Shown: one piece after another, positions 28,019 through 36,177 of the stretch
Layout of the letters: every line of letters begins with the position of its first letter
Numbering within the stretch: the stretch's first letter is position 1
Source: Gemmatimonadota bacterium
GTDB lineage: Bacteria > Gemmatimonadota > Gemmatimonadetes > Gemmatimonadales > Gemmatimonadaceae
Direction of reading: 5' to 3'
NCBI GenBank assembly: GCA_016719105.1
Contig: JADKAQ010000003.1
Span: 124,001 to 188,000 of the forward strand
DNA length: 64,000 nucleotides
Notes under the pieces: generated by a model
Database searches by the model: none
What the model saw: only the letters and a program-made list of their open reading frames with translations
Told to the model about the DNA's origin: nothing
Made by a program: the position numbers and the translations under genes

Positions 28019-28525
28019 ATGGGCATCATCACGACTCCCCACGTCACCCCCGACGCCCACGTCAACGTGGGGGACGCCGCCGTGATGCGCGAGCAGGGCG
28101 TGCTGGCGAGCCTGGGCCTCGGCTCGTGCGTTGCCCTCATGTTGTACGATCGGGCCACGCGTATCGGCGCCCTCGCGCACATCCTGCTGCCGCACGAGGC
28201 ACTCTCGCGAACGCCGGGGAAGCCCTCCAAGTACGCGAGTACCGCCGTGGCGCACCTGCTCGAATTGATGCGCGCGATCGAACGCGTGCACGCGCCGGAG
28301 GCTCGCGTCGTGGGCGGGGCGAGCATGTTCGCGACCCTGCTCAACGGCGGCGGCATCAACATGGGAGAGCGGAACGTGGTCGCCACGCGCCGCGCGCTGG
28401 TGGCCGCCGGGATTCCGCTCATCGCCGAAGACGTGGGCGGTGACTTCGGGCGTAGCGTCTACTTCGACGTCGCCACGGGTGAGGTGCGCGTGACCTCCAT
28501 TCGACATGGCGAGCGTGTCCTCTAG
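28019..28525 (+). CDS. cheD: CheD receptor glutamine deamidase
   Basis: CheD deamidates glutamines in chemoreceptors and stimulates CheC when bound to it. The catalytic pair C37 (LGLGSCVAL) and H54 (ALAHILLPH) has the 17-residue spacing of known CheD. The downstream VVGGASMF and NMGERNVVATRRAL segments are also typical. Length is 168 aa. No receptor is encoded here, so its substrates must lie elsewhere or it acts mainly through CheC. It overlaps cheB by 20 bases. Confidence 0.93.
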   Translation: MGIITTPHVTPDAHVNVGDAAVMREQGVLASLGLGSCVALMLYDRATRIGALAHILLPHEALSRTPGKPSKYASTAVAHLLELMRAIERVHAPEARVVGGASMFATLLNGGGINMGERNVVATRRALVAAGIPLIAEDVGGDFGRSVYFDVATGEVRVTSIRHGERVL

Positions 28526-29660
28526 GCGGCGCACCGTCCTCGTCGTCGACGACTCGCCGTTCATCCGGCAGGTCGTGCGCGACCTCGTGTCCTCGTCAGG
28601 CGACTTCGAGGTCGTCGGCGAGGCCGGCGATGGGCACGCCGCCCTCGAGCAGGTGCATGCGCTGGCCCCCGACCTCGTCACGCTCGACGTGCAGATGCCG
28701 GGGCTCGACGGCCTCGCCACGTTAGGCTACCTGATGAGCGAGGCGCCGCGCCCCGTGGTCATGCTCTCGTCGCTGACAGACGGCGGCGATACCACCATGC
28801 GCGCGCTCGAACTCGGCGCCGTCGATTTCGTGCGCAAGCCGGGCCTGGGCGACACGCTCGACCTGGCCACGTTGCAGGAGCGATTGCTCGGTGCGCTGCG
28901 AACCGCCGCGGGGGCGCACTATCAGTCGGTCCCCGTGCTCGCGCGAACGCGTCCGCGCTCGCGCCCCACACCCGCGCTCCCAGGACTCGCCCCGACGCAC
29001 GTGGTGGTCGTGGCGGCATCGACGGGGGGGCCACGCGCCCTGGCCGAGATTGTCCCCGCGCTCGCCACCACATCGGCAGCGGTGGTCATCGCGCAGCACA
29101 TGCCTCCCGGTTTCACGGAGAGCCTCGCGCGGCGACTCGACGCACTCGCCGCCATCCCCGTGTGCGAGGCCAGCGACGGGCAGGGGCTTGAGGCGGGGCG
29201 CGTCTACGTGGCACCTGGCGGGCTGCACACCACGATCGAAGCATCGGCCGGCGCCTTGCGGCTGGCGGTGCGGGCCGGACGCCCGGTCCACGGTGTGGCC
29301 CCGGCCGCCGATCCGCTCTTCCTCACCGCGGCGCAGGCCTTCGGGGCGCGTGTCGTGGCGGTGGTCCTGACCGGGATGGGGCAGGATGGGGCGCGCGGGG
29401 CGCGCGCCGTGCGGGAGGCCGGTGGCTTCGTGGTCGTGCAGGATGAGCGAACGTCAATCGTGTTCGGCATGCCGCAGGCCGCCCTCGTCAGCGCGGGGGC
29501 CGACATCGTGGCGCCACTCGGCGACATCGCCGTCGCGATCGCCGCCGGCTTGCACGCGCGCGGCTGTGACGTCCGGGGCCCGGAACGTCTTGCGCGCCGC
29601 GACGGGTGTTGCGGTTGGCGCCGGCGCCACGCGCGAACGCGAGCGGAGGGCGGCGCGTGA
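28506..29660 (+). CDS. cheB: CheB chemoreceptor methylesterase/deamidase
   Basis: 384 aa. The N-terminal receiver has phosphoacceptor D61 (TLDVQMPGLDG) and a C-terminal methylesterase domain has the triad S172 (AASTGGP), H198 (IAQHMPPGF) and D294 (GMGQDG). The domain architecture and length are normal apart from a C-terminal tail of about 30 residues rich in Arg and Cys, which looks non-conserved. The partner methyltransferase CheR is not encoded in this window, which is unusual for a complete operon. It overlaps cheD by 20 bases. Confidence 0.94.
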   Translation: MASVSSRRRTVLVVDDSPFIRQVVRDLVSSSGDFEVVGEAGDGHAALEQVHALAPDLVTLDVQMPGLDGLATLGYLMSEAPRPVVMLSSLTDGGDTTMRALELGAVDFVRKPGLGDTLDLATLQERLLGALRTAAGAHYQSVPVLARTRPRSRPTPALPGLAPTHVVVVAASTGGPRALAEIVPALATTSAAVVIAQHMPPGFTESLARRLDALAAIPVCEASDGQGLEAGRVYVAPGGLHTTIEASAGALRLAVRAGRPVHGVAPAADPLFLTAAQAFGARVVAVVLTGMGQDGARGARAVREAGGFVVVQDERTSIVFGMPQAALVSAGADIVAPLGDIAVAIAAGLHARGCDVRGPERLARRDGCCGWRRRHARTRAEGGA

Positions 29661-29669
29661 CGCCAACCA

Positions 29670-30236
29670 ATGACCAACGGTCCTGTGGGTAACATGCCGT
29701 CCACCGCGCCCACCACGCCGCACGCCGAGTTGCCGACGCTGGCCGAGCCGAACGGCTCCGGCGCGATGCTGCGCTTTCGCGAGCGCGTCCGGGCCCGCAC
29801 CGGGACGGCGGAGTTGCTCGCCTTTCGCCTGGGGCGCGAACGATTTGCGTTCGATGTGCGTGCGCTCGACGAGGCGCTCGAATCGCCCGCGGTTGGCCCC
29901 GTCCCAGTGGGCGGTGCGTCGATCCTCGCGGGGCTCCTGCGCCACGGCGAGCGTTCGATCCCGGTCTTCGATACCGGGCGAGTACTCGGCGTCCCCGGCG
30001 CGCCCGGGGCGCACGTGCTCGTCATGCGCAGCGGCTCGCGCCGCATCGGCCTCCTCGTCGACGAGGTCGACGACGTGATCACGCTCGACCTTGGGGCCAT
30101 CAAGCTGCCGCCGTTCGACGCGGGTGACGACCTCCTGCTCGGCGTGACGTGGGGGGCGGACGATCTCACCGCGATCCTCGACGCGCGCGCCCTCATCACG
30201 CTGTGCCAGCAGCGCGCGCCGGAGACGGGCGCATGA
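29670..30236 (+). CDS. CheW-like protein 2
   Basis: A 188-aa protein with an N-terminal extension of about 45 residues (Pro/Ala/Thr-rich) before a CheW domain: LLAFRLGRERFAFDVRALDE, AGLLRHGERSIPVFDTGRVL, IGLLVDEVDDVITL. Its second half ends in a segment with ILDARALI, the usual last strand. It follows cheB by 9 bases and its stop overlaps the next CheW gene (ATGA). The extension distinguishes it from CheW 1. Confidence 0.85.
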   Translation: MTNGPVGNMPSTAPTTPHAELPTLAEPNGSGAMLRFRERVRARTGTAELLAFRLGRERFAFDVRALDEALESPAVGPVPVGGASILAGLLRHGERSIPVFDTGRVLGVPGAPGAHVLVMRSGSRRIGLLVDEVDDVITLDLGAIKLPPFDAGDDLLLGVTWGADDLTAILDARALITLCQQRAPETGA

Positions 30237-30760
30237 CCCCGCGCGCCCCCGCCATTCGGCTCGTGACGTTCGGCATCGGCGATGCGTGGTACGCGGCGGA
30301 GATCGCGTATGTCGAGCGCGTGCTGCGACACGAGGGGGTGCATCCCGTTCCCAACATGCCCCCCTGGATGGAAGGTGTGCTCGAGCACCAGGGGCGCATC
30401 GTCCCGGTGATCGACCTGCGCCGGCGGTTCGGACTCGTCGAGGGCGACGGGCGCGCGCCGACGAGCGGGGGGGGACGCCTGCTGTTGTTGTCGTTAGGTG
30501 CCGACGTCGTGGCGGCGGCGGTGGACCGGGTGGTGGATGTGCGGGCCGTCGCCGAGGGGGAGATCGCGTCCCCGCCGCGCCTCGTGCGCGGTGTGGCCGG
30601 CGAGTTCCTCAAGGGGATGGTGCGCCGTGACGACGTGATGGTGCTCGTCCTCGATATCCCTCGCCTGCTGTCGCCCGACGAGCACCTGGCGCTCGACGGC
30701 TGCGTGCCTCCACCCGCCGCCGCGGTCGTTGCCGCTGCCGGATCCCTCGACGATGCCTGA
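30233..30760 (+). CDS. CheW-like protein 3
   Basis: ATG 30233 overlaps the preceding stop by 4 bases; 175 aa. The CheW fold is visible in IRLVTFGIGDAWYAAEIAYVERVL, EGVLEHQGRIVPVIDLRRRFGL and the late VLVLDIPRLL strand. A short Ala/Pro-rich tail follows. It is the third CheW-type protein of the operon; three couplers with one CheA suggest several array positions or receptors. (Motifs are shortened parts of residues 8-140.). Confidence 0.85.
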   Translation: MTPRAPAIRLVTFGIGDAWYAAEIAYVERVLRHEGVHPVPNMPPWMEGVLEHQGRIVPVIDLRRRFGLVEGDGRAPTSGGGRLLLLSLGADVVAAAVDRVVDVRAVAEGEIASPPRLVRGVAGEFLKGMVRRDDVMVLVLDIPRLLSPDEHLALDGCVPPPAAAVVAAAGSLDDA

Positions 30761-31670
30761 CGCAACGATCGCCACGCTGCGCGACCAGTTCCACGAACTG
30801 CGCACCGCCCTCACCGCCCCCGACGCCCCCGCGCGTCGCGACGCGCTGAAGGGCGAGATCATCGCGCTGTACCGGGCCATCGAGCGCGAGATGGGCGACC
30901 TGGCCATGCTCAAGGACGAGGTGAAGGGGCTCGTCCAGCACTGGAAGACGCTCGAGGAGTCGCACGCCGAGGCCACCACGTCGGTCGCGCCGGCCCCCGA
31001 CCCGACCCCCGCGGCAGCCGTCGCGAGCGCCCCCGAACCCCCCGCGGGCGAGGGGCCCACGCGCGCCGACCACCTCAACGCCTCCACCTACCTCGAGAAG
31101 GGGTGGAGCCTGATGTCGTTAGGCGATCATGCCGGCGCCGAAGCGGCGCTCACGCGTGCGCTCGAACTCGCCCCCAACGATCCGCACGGCGAGTCGCTGC
31201 TGGGGTGGGCACAGATGCTCCAGGACAAGTACGACGATGCGCTCCTGAACTTCCAGAAGGTGCTCATGCGCCAGCCGCAGAATTCGCTGGCGCGCATCAA
31301 CGTCGGCTACATCTGCCTCAAGAAGAAGATCTTCGGCGAGGCGATCGAGCACCTGTCGAAGGCCATTCGCCTCGACAACGACCGCAAGGCCACGCTGTAC
31401 GCCCACTACTACCTGGGGCTCCTCTACCTCGAGCGCGAGATGTACGAGGATGCGCAGAACTTCCTGCGCAAGGCCATCGCCCTCGGCCCCAACCTCATCG
31501 AGGCGTACTACGAACTCGGACGCGCGATCTTCTTCGCCGGTGACCGAGACGGGGCCCTGGGCGCGTGGCGCGACGGCGCGCGCGCGAACAAGTTCAGTCC
31601 ATGGGGGAAGCGCTGCGCGGAACTCCAGCAGCACGTCGAGGGAGGGGGGGCGCCACCGCGCTCCTCCTAG
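30753..31670 (+). CDS. Coiled-coil TPR protein, last gene of the che/mgl operon
   Basis: 305 aa from ATG 30753 (an in-frame TTG at 30729 is less likely). The first 70 residues form a charged helical region, then a Pro/Ala-rich linker, then five TPR-like units from about residue 115 (LEKGWSLMSLGDHAGAEAAL, LLGWAQMLQDKYDDAL, HYYLGLLYLEREMYEDAQ). It overlaps the preceding CheW gene by 8 bases and runs 70 bases into the start region of the next gene. No signal peptide. Function unknown; a scaffold for the pathway is plausible. Confidence 0.8.
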   Translation: MPDATIATLRDQFHELRTALTAPDAPARRDALKGEIIALYRAIEREMGDLAMLKDEVKGLVQHWKTLEESHAEATTSVAPAPDPTPAAAVASAPEPPAGEGPTRADHLNASTYLEKGWSLMSLGDHAGAEAALTRALELAPNDPHGESLLGWAQMLQDKYDDALLNFQKVLMRQPQNSLARINVGYICLKKKIFGEAIEHLSKAIRLDNDRKATLYAHYYLGLLYLEREMYEDAQNFLRKAIALGPNLIEAYYELGRAIFFAGDRDGALGAWRDGARANKFSPWGKRCAELQQHVEGGGAPPRSS

Positions 31671-32644
31671 TCGCGGCGCTGTTGGTCTGGGTGGTGGCGG
31701 CGCTGGCCGCGTTCCCCCTCGAGGGCGACGCACAGGAGGGGACGCAGCGATACCAGAGTGGGCGCTTCACGGTCGTCGCCTTTCCCCGGGACGAGGCGCT
31801 CGCCCGCTCCCTGCTCGCGCACGCCGCGGGGAGCGATTCCTTCCCCGGCCTCCCGACCCCCGGGGCGCGCCTCCTGATTCAGGTCGCCCCCGACCGCACG
31901 ACCTTCCGGCAGTGGATCGGGGACGGCGCCCCCGAGTGGGGAGCCGCCTTCGCCGTCCCCGCCGAGCGTCGCATCGTCATGCAGGGGAGCGCCGCCCCCT
32001 CCAGCGCCGGCGACCCGATCCGCGTCCTTCGGCATGAGCTCGCCCACCTGGCATTGCATGAGTACCTGGGGCCGGGGACCCCGCGCTGGTTTGACGAGGG
32101 ATACGCCTCCTTTGCGGCCGGCGAGTGGGACCGAGAGCAGGTGATCGCCACCAACATCGCGCTCGCCTGGCGGGGCGTCCCTTCGCTCGCGGCGCTGGAT
32201 TCCGGTTTCTACGCCGGCTCGTCCCAGGCCGACGCGTCCTACGCGCTGGCGCACCGGGCGGTCGCCGAGCTGTCGGCGCTCGATCCGCAGCGCGGGCTTT
32301 CGCTCCTGATGAAGTACTGGAAGGAGGAGGGGGACTTCGAACGGGCACTTCGTCGTGCGTACGGGCTGACCCAGGGGCAGTTCGAGCAGCGATTCCGGGA
32401 CCGCACACGGCGGCGATACGGCGGACTGGCGCTCGCCACCGATGCCACGATTGCGGCACTCATCATGGTCTTCGTGGTCGGCCCCTTCTATGTGATACGT
32501 CGACGGCGCGACAAGGCGCGGCTGGCGGCCATGCTGGTGGCCGACGCCGAGGCGGAGCGTCGCGAGCGCGAGAGCGCGCTCGAGCAGCTGCTGCGCGAGG
32601 TAACGCCGACCTCGTCCGAGGGACCAACATTGTCGGAGGATTAA
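31601..32644 (+). CDS. Membrane-anchored peptidase MA-like metallopeptidase
   Basis: 347 aa from ATG 31601; an in-frame GTG at 31565 is possible but lies further inside the TPR gene. A hydrophobic segment near residues 18-37 serves as a leader or anchor. The zinc site is RHELAHLALHEYL with the third ligand in RWFDEGYASF, the gluzincin pattern of peptidase MA domains. A second membrane helix near the C-terminus (IAALIMVFVVGPFYVIRRRR) is followed by a charged cytoplasmic helix. The catalytic domain would be outside the cytoplasm. The 70-base overlap with the TPR gene suggests coupling, but no functional link to chemotaxis is visible. Confidence 0.83.
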   Translation: MGEALRGTPAARRGRGGATALLLVAALLVWVVAALAAFPLEGDAQEGTQRYQSGRFTVVAFPRDEALARSLLAHAAGSDSFPGLPTPGARLLIQVAPDRTTFRQWIGDGAPEWGAAFAVPAERRIVMQGSAAPSSAGDPIRVLRHELAHLALHEYLGPGTPRWFDEGYASFAAGEWDREQVIATNIALAWRGVPSLAALDSGFYAGSSQADASYALAHRAVAELSALDPQRGLSLLMKYWKEEGDFERALRRAYGLTQGQFEQRFRDRTRRRYGGLALATDATIAALIMVFVVGPFYVIRRRRDKARLAAMLVADAEAERRERESALEQLLREVTPTSSEGPTLSED

Positions 32645-32669
32645 GCGTAAGCGCCGCAGAGTTATGCGC

Positions 32670-32699
32670 TTGACACTAGCTGTCGGGCGCCCGTATCCT
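32670..32699 (+). promoter_or_regulatory. Promoter of the small membrane protein gene and possibly tRNA-Val
   Basis: Consensus TTGACA at 32670-32675, 18-base spacer, TATCCT at 32694-32699. The ATG is 10 bases after the -10, which leaves no room for a ribosome site; a leaderless message is expected. Confidence 0.65.
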
Positions 32700-32708
32700 T
32701 CCGTCCTT

Positions 32709-32879
32709 ATGGCACAACCGAGCCCGTCGCCGCGTTCGCGGCCACTTTTGTTTTGGGGGATTGCGCTGGCCACCATCCTGATCGGGTTCGCCGATCTGTG
32801 GCGTGGTGGCGAGACGATCGCCCCGATCCTCCTCGTGATCGGCTATTGTGTGCTGGTGCCGATCGCGATCCTCAAGTAG
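32709..32879 (+). CDS. Two-helix small membrane protein (56 aa)
   Basis: A 56-aa product with a polar start (PSPSPRSRP) and two hydrophobic helices (about 13-28 and 38-54) joined by a short loop DLWRGGETI. I do not recognise the family. ATG 32709 is preferred over ATG 32664 because the consensus promoter lies between them. It is followed after 14 bases by tRNA-Val. Confidence 0.65.
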   Translation: MAQPSPSPRSRPLLFWGIALATILIGFADLWRGGETIAPILLVIGYCVLVPIAILK

Positions 32880-32893
32880 CGCACACCGTCGGC

Positions 32894-32967
32894 GGGCGAA
32901 TAGCTCAGTTGGTTAGAGCGCCTGCCTTACACGCAGGATGTCGGGGGTTCGAATCCCTCTTCGCCCA
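32894..32967 (+). tRNA. tRNA-Val (anticodon TAC)
   Basis: A 74-base cloverleaf: acceptor GGGCGAA/TTCGCCC, D arm GCTC...GAGC, anticodon stem CCTGC/GCAGG with loop CTTACAC (anticodon TAC at 32928-32930), T arm GGGGG TTCGAAT CCCTC with one G-U pair, and discriminator A. CCA is not encoded. Confidence 0.96.
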
Positions 32968-33040
32968 TTTCTGCAGGTATCCACGGACCCTGAATTTCGG
33001 GGTGGTGTAGGCAATGAATAACCCCTTGGAGGACATGAGA

Positions 33041-34753
33041 GTGACGGCTCGGCAGCGCCACGGTCGCATCGTTGCGGCTATTCTGGTTGGGTTGGCGATT
33101 CAGGGCTCCACCTCGGAGCTCGGCGCCCAACAGCAGACGTTGCAGCGCGGCCAGACGCCTGGTCCGCGCTTCATGGTCCCCGTGCTTCGCTCGAATGAGC
33201 GCAACCTCGGCGCGCAGGTCGCGGATCAGCTTCGCGAGCGCATGGGCGGCGATTTCATGATGCGGACGCTCTGGATCATTCCCAAGTCCGACATCGACAA
33301 CGCGCTCGAACAGTCGGGCTACTCCAAGACCGAGCCGCTCAACGCCAACGACGCGAAGCAGCTCGCCAACCTGATTCGCGCAGAGGAGTACGTCGAGGGG
33401 ACGGTCAACAAGACCGCCGCCGGCTTCGAGTTTGACGGGCAACTGCTGCTCGTGCGCGGCGAAGGCATGGTGCAGCCGCTTCCGAAGGTCGCCGGTGCCA
33501 AGCTGGGCGACATCGCCAAGGGGATCTCCAACGCCCTCGACGCCGCGCGCAAGCCGCTCGACGACATCAAGAAGTGCACGCTCAACGCCCGCCAGTCGAA
33601 GTGGGGCGAGGCGATGTCTGACGCCCAGAAGGGACTCAAGGACTATCCCAACTCGGTGATGTCGCGCGTCTGCATCCTCGAGATCGCGAACTCGCAGAAG
33701 TGGGGCGCGGACTCGATCATCAAGTACTCCGAGGACGTCATTCGCCTGCACCCGCAGAACAAGCGCGCCCTCGCGCTGGTCTCTGATGCGTACGGCGAGA
33801 AGAAGATGGATGAGCAGCAGATCAAGACGCTCACCACGCTCCTGGCGCTCGATCCGACCAACGCCCGCCTCACCGAGACGGTCGTCAACATCATCGCCGC
33901 CAGCGGCAAGCCCGAAGTCGCGCGCCCCATCATCGATGAGGCGGTGAAGCAGAACCCGGGCGACCCGTCGCTGATCCGCCTCCAGTGGCGCATCTACCTG
34001 GCGCTCAAGGAGTACAAGCAGGCGACCGCGATCGGTGAGGAGATGGCCAAGGCCGACACGGCCGTCGCCGACACCACGTTCTTCACGCGTCTCGCATCGG
34101 CGTACCTCCTCTCGGGTGACACCGCGAAGGCGGCCGAAGCGGCCGGGCGCGGCACCGCAAAGTTCGCCAACAACGCGGGGCTGTGGATGCTGCAGGGGCA
34201 GCTGTTGCGCCAGGCAGGGCAGGGACCGGCGTCGCTCACGCCGATTCGCAAGGCGCTGGCGATCGACCCCAAGCTCGCGGGGGCCAACCTCATGATCGCC
34301 CAGTCCTTCGGCGACATGAACCAGCCCGACAGCATGGTCGCCGCGCTCAAGGCCGCGGAGGCCGCGGGTGACTCGAAGGAGACGATCGGCGGCATGGCCC
34401 TCACCGCCGGCAACAAGATGTACCGCGAATGGAACGCGCAGAATCCGAAGAATCCGGATGCCGCGGCTCCGATCCTGGCCATCCTGGAGTTCTCGGACAA
34501 GACCAATCCGTCACCGACTGCCAAGTTCCTCTCGGGGGTCATCAACCTGGTCATCGGGCAAACGCTGCTGCAGAGCAACGCGCAAACCAAGAGCTGCGAG
34601 ATCGCCAACAAGGCGTCCGACGCCCTGACGAATGCGAACATGCTCATCCCGCAGGGGGCACGTGCCTTCCCCGATCAGGCCGGCCAGCTGATGCAGGCGC
34701 TGCAGCAGTTCACGCCGTACGCCGACAGCCAGAAGAAGGCGCTCTGCAAGTAG
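33041..34753 (+). CDS. Exported TPR-like repeat protein
   Basis: A basic stretch (RQRHGR) followed by a hydrophobic core and LGAQ gives a likely signal peptide. GTG 33041 is chosen because GGAGG ends 8 bases upstream; ATG 33014 (in frame, 9 residues longer) is the alternative. The mature part (about 540 aa) has a first domain of about 130 residues reminiscent of proteins that bind a ligand or form a ring, then helical TPR-like repeats with Asn/Lys-rich turns (LLALDPTNARLTETVVN and similar). Codon use and amino-acid content (more Asn and Lys) differ mildly from neighbours, as expected for a periplasmic protein. Function unknown. A strong terminator follows. Confidence 0.78.
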   Translation: MTARQRHGRIVAAILVGLAIQGSTSELGAQQQTLQRGQTPGPRFMVPVLRSNERNLGAQVADQLRERMGGDFMMRTLWIIPKSDIDNALEQSGYSKTEPLNANDAKQLANLIRAEEYVEGTVNKTAAGFEFDGQLLLVRGEGMVQPLPKVAGAKLGDIAKGISNALDAARKPLDDIKKCTLNARQSKWGEAMSDAQKGLKDYPNSVMSRVCILEIANSQKWGADSIIKYSEDVIRLHPQNKRALALVSDAYGEKKMDEQQIKTLTTLLALDPTNARLTETVVNIIAASGKPEVARPIIDEAVKQNPGDPSLIRLQWRIYLALKEYKQATAIGEEMAKADTAVADTTFFTRLASAYLLSGDTAKAAEAAGRGTAKFANNAGLWMLQGQLLRQAGQGPASLTPIRKALAIDPKLAGANLMIAQSFGDMNQPDSMVAALKAAEAAGDSKETIGGMALTAGNKMYREWNAQNPKNPDAAAPILAILEFSDKTNPSPTAKFLSGVINLVIGQTLLQSNAQTKSCEIANKASDALTNANMLIPQGARAFPDQAGQLMQALQQFTPYADSQKKALCK

Positions 34754-34782
34754 GACAATCGCGCGTCGCGACTCGCCGTACC

Positions 34783-34815
34783 GAAGCCCGCCACCACTCG
34801 CTGGTGGCGGGCTTC
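34783..34815 (+). terminator. Strong stem-loop terminator
   Basis: A perfect 14-bp stem, GAAGCCCGCCACCA (34783-34796) with TGGTGGCGGGCTTC (34802-34815), and a 5-base loop CTCGC, 30 bases after the TPR gene stop. It is followed by TCGCTTTCCC, a weak T tract. Confidence 0.8.
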
Positions 34816-34905
34816 TCGCTTTCCCACCTGCGCCGTCTTGTCTGCCTTCGCGACGTGACGGTGAGCAATGCACGCGATGTGCATAACTCCGTTAGGGACA
34901 AGCAC

Positions 34906-34935
34906 TTGACGCATCGTTCGGGCGGCCGCTAGTAT
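34906..34935 (+). promoter_or_regulatory. Promoter of the dcw cluster (rsmH start)
   Basis: TTGACG (34906-34911), 18-base spacer, TAGTAT (34930-34935). The -10 overlaps the in-frame ATG at 34934, so translation of rsmH more likely begins at ATG 34958. Confidence 0.65.
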
Positions 34936-34957
34936 GACGCGTCCTTCTATCGGCCGC

Positions 34958-35884
34958 ATGACCTGGGAGAGCGCCTACCATGCGCCGGTCCTCGCGCGCG
35001 AGGTGGCTGAGTTGTTAGGCAACGCGCAGCACGTCCTCGACGGCACGCTGGGGGGTGGCGGCCACGCGTTGGCGCTGCTCGAGCGTGGCACGCGAGTGAC
35101 CGGCATCGATCGCGATCCGGAGGCGGTGCGGGAAGCGCGAGTTCGACTCGCCCCCTTCATCGCCAGCGGGAGCTTCGACCTGCATCAGGCGAACTACGCC
35201 GACCTCGACGCCATTCCCGAGCTCGCCGACGTTCGTTTCGACGGGATCCTTCTCGACCTCGGCGTCTCCTCGCACCAACTCGACGACGAGCGGCGTGGCT
35301 TCACCTTTCGCCCCGGCGCCATCCTCGACATGCGCATGGGGGAGGACGCCACGTCCACGGCCGCGGAGTTCCTCAACACGGCTCCCGAAGGGGAGCTCGC
35401 CTGGGTCTTTCGCGAGTACGGCGACGAGCGCCGCGCGCCGCGCCTGGCGCGCGAAGTGGTGCGTCGTCGCGGCACGCGCCCGTTCGAGACGAGCGACGAC
35501 TTCGTGGGGGCCATTCGCGGCGCGCTCGGTCCCACGTCGGGGGCCCCGGACTTCGCGCGGCTCTTCCAGGCCGTGCGCATCGCGATCAACCACGAGCTGT
35601 CCGGGCTGGAGCGCGCGCTCCCCATGCTGCGCGACCACCTTGCGCCTGGCGGCGTCCTCGCGGTCATCGCCTATCACTCGGGCGAGGACCGGCTGGTCAA
35701 GCATGCCTTTCGCGAGTGGAGCGCCGCGTGCACCTGCCCGCCGCGCCAGCCCATGTGCACCTGCCGGGGGACGGCGTTAGGCACGCTCCTCACCCGCCGC
35801 GCCGTCACGGCGGCGGAGGACGAACTCGCCGGCAACCCGCGCGCGCGCAGCGCACGGCTTCGGGCATGGCAAAGCGCCGCGTAG
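34958..35884 (+). CDS. rsmH: 16S rRNA (cytosine(1402)-N4)-methyltransferase
   Basis: RsmH (MraW) methylates C1402 of 16S rRNA with SAM. The SAM site is visible in VLDGTLGGGGHALALL and DGILLDLGVSSHQLDD, with the R-G-F-x-F-R and DMRMG region and the late VIAYHSGEDRLVKHAF segment. From ATG 34958 the protein has 308 aa; starting at ATG 34934 would give 316, but that codon lies in the -10 box. It heads the division cluster; the usual mraZ gene is not found upstream. It overlaps ftsL by 19 bases. Confidence 0.94.
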   Translation: MTWESAYHAPVLAREVAELLGNAQHVLDGTLGGGGHALALLERGTRVTGIDRDPEAVREARVRLAPFIASGSFDLHQANYADLDAIPELADVRFDGILLDLGVSSHQLDDERRGFTFRPGAILDMRMGEDATSTAAEFLNTAPEGELAWVFREYGDERRAPRLAREVVRRRGTRPFETSDDFVGAIRGALGPTSGAPDFARLFQAVRIAINHELSGLERALPMLRDHLAPGGVLAVIAYHSGEDRLVKHAFREWSAACTCPPRQPMCTCRGTALGTLLTRRAVTAAEDELAGNPRARSARLRAWQSAA

Positions 35885-36174
35885 CGCGCCGCGGGCGCGT
35901 GCAGGTGGCCATCGGCCTGGGCGCCTTCGTGGTGATCATGGCCGGCGTCGTGTGGCGTCGCACGCTGGGGTACGAGAAGGCGGTGGAGATGAAACAGCTG
36001 GAAGGGCAGGTGAAGGAGCTCGAGGCCGACCGGGCCAAGCTGGTCAACGACATTCGCAGCGGGATGAGCATCGGACGGCTCGGCCCCATCGTGGAGGCGC
36101 GGCTCGGCATGAAGCAGGCAAGCGACTCACAGATCATCCGGCTTCCGATGCCGACCCCCCGGCGGAGGGACTGA
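35866..36174 (+). CDS. ftsL: FtsL-like division protein
   Basis: 102 aa with a short basic cytoplasmic start, one membrane helix (about residues 13-30) and a coiled coil (about 37-68), the layout of FtsL, which links FtsB and activates FtsWI. Sequence conservation in FtsL is low, so the call rests on topology and on its position between rsmH and ftsI. It overlaps the end of rsmH by 19 bases. Confidence 0.82.
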   Translation: MAKRRVARRGRVQVAIGLGAFVVIMAGVVWRRTLGYEKAVEMKQLEGQVKELEADRAKLVNDIRSGMSIGRLGPIVEARLGMKQASDSQIIRLPMPTPRRRD

Positions 36175-36177
36175 CCC

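Noticed and set aside
34934..34957. Upstream ATG of rsmH
   Set aside because: It overlaps the -10 box of the likely promoter, so it would not be in the transcript; ATG 34958 is used instead.
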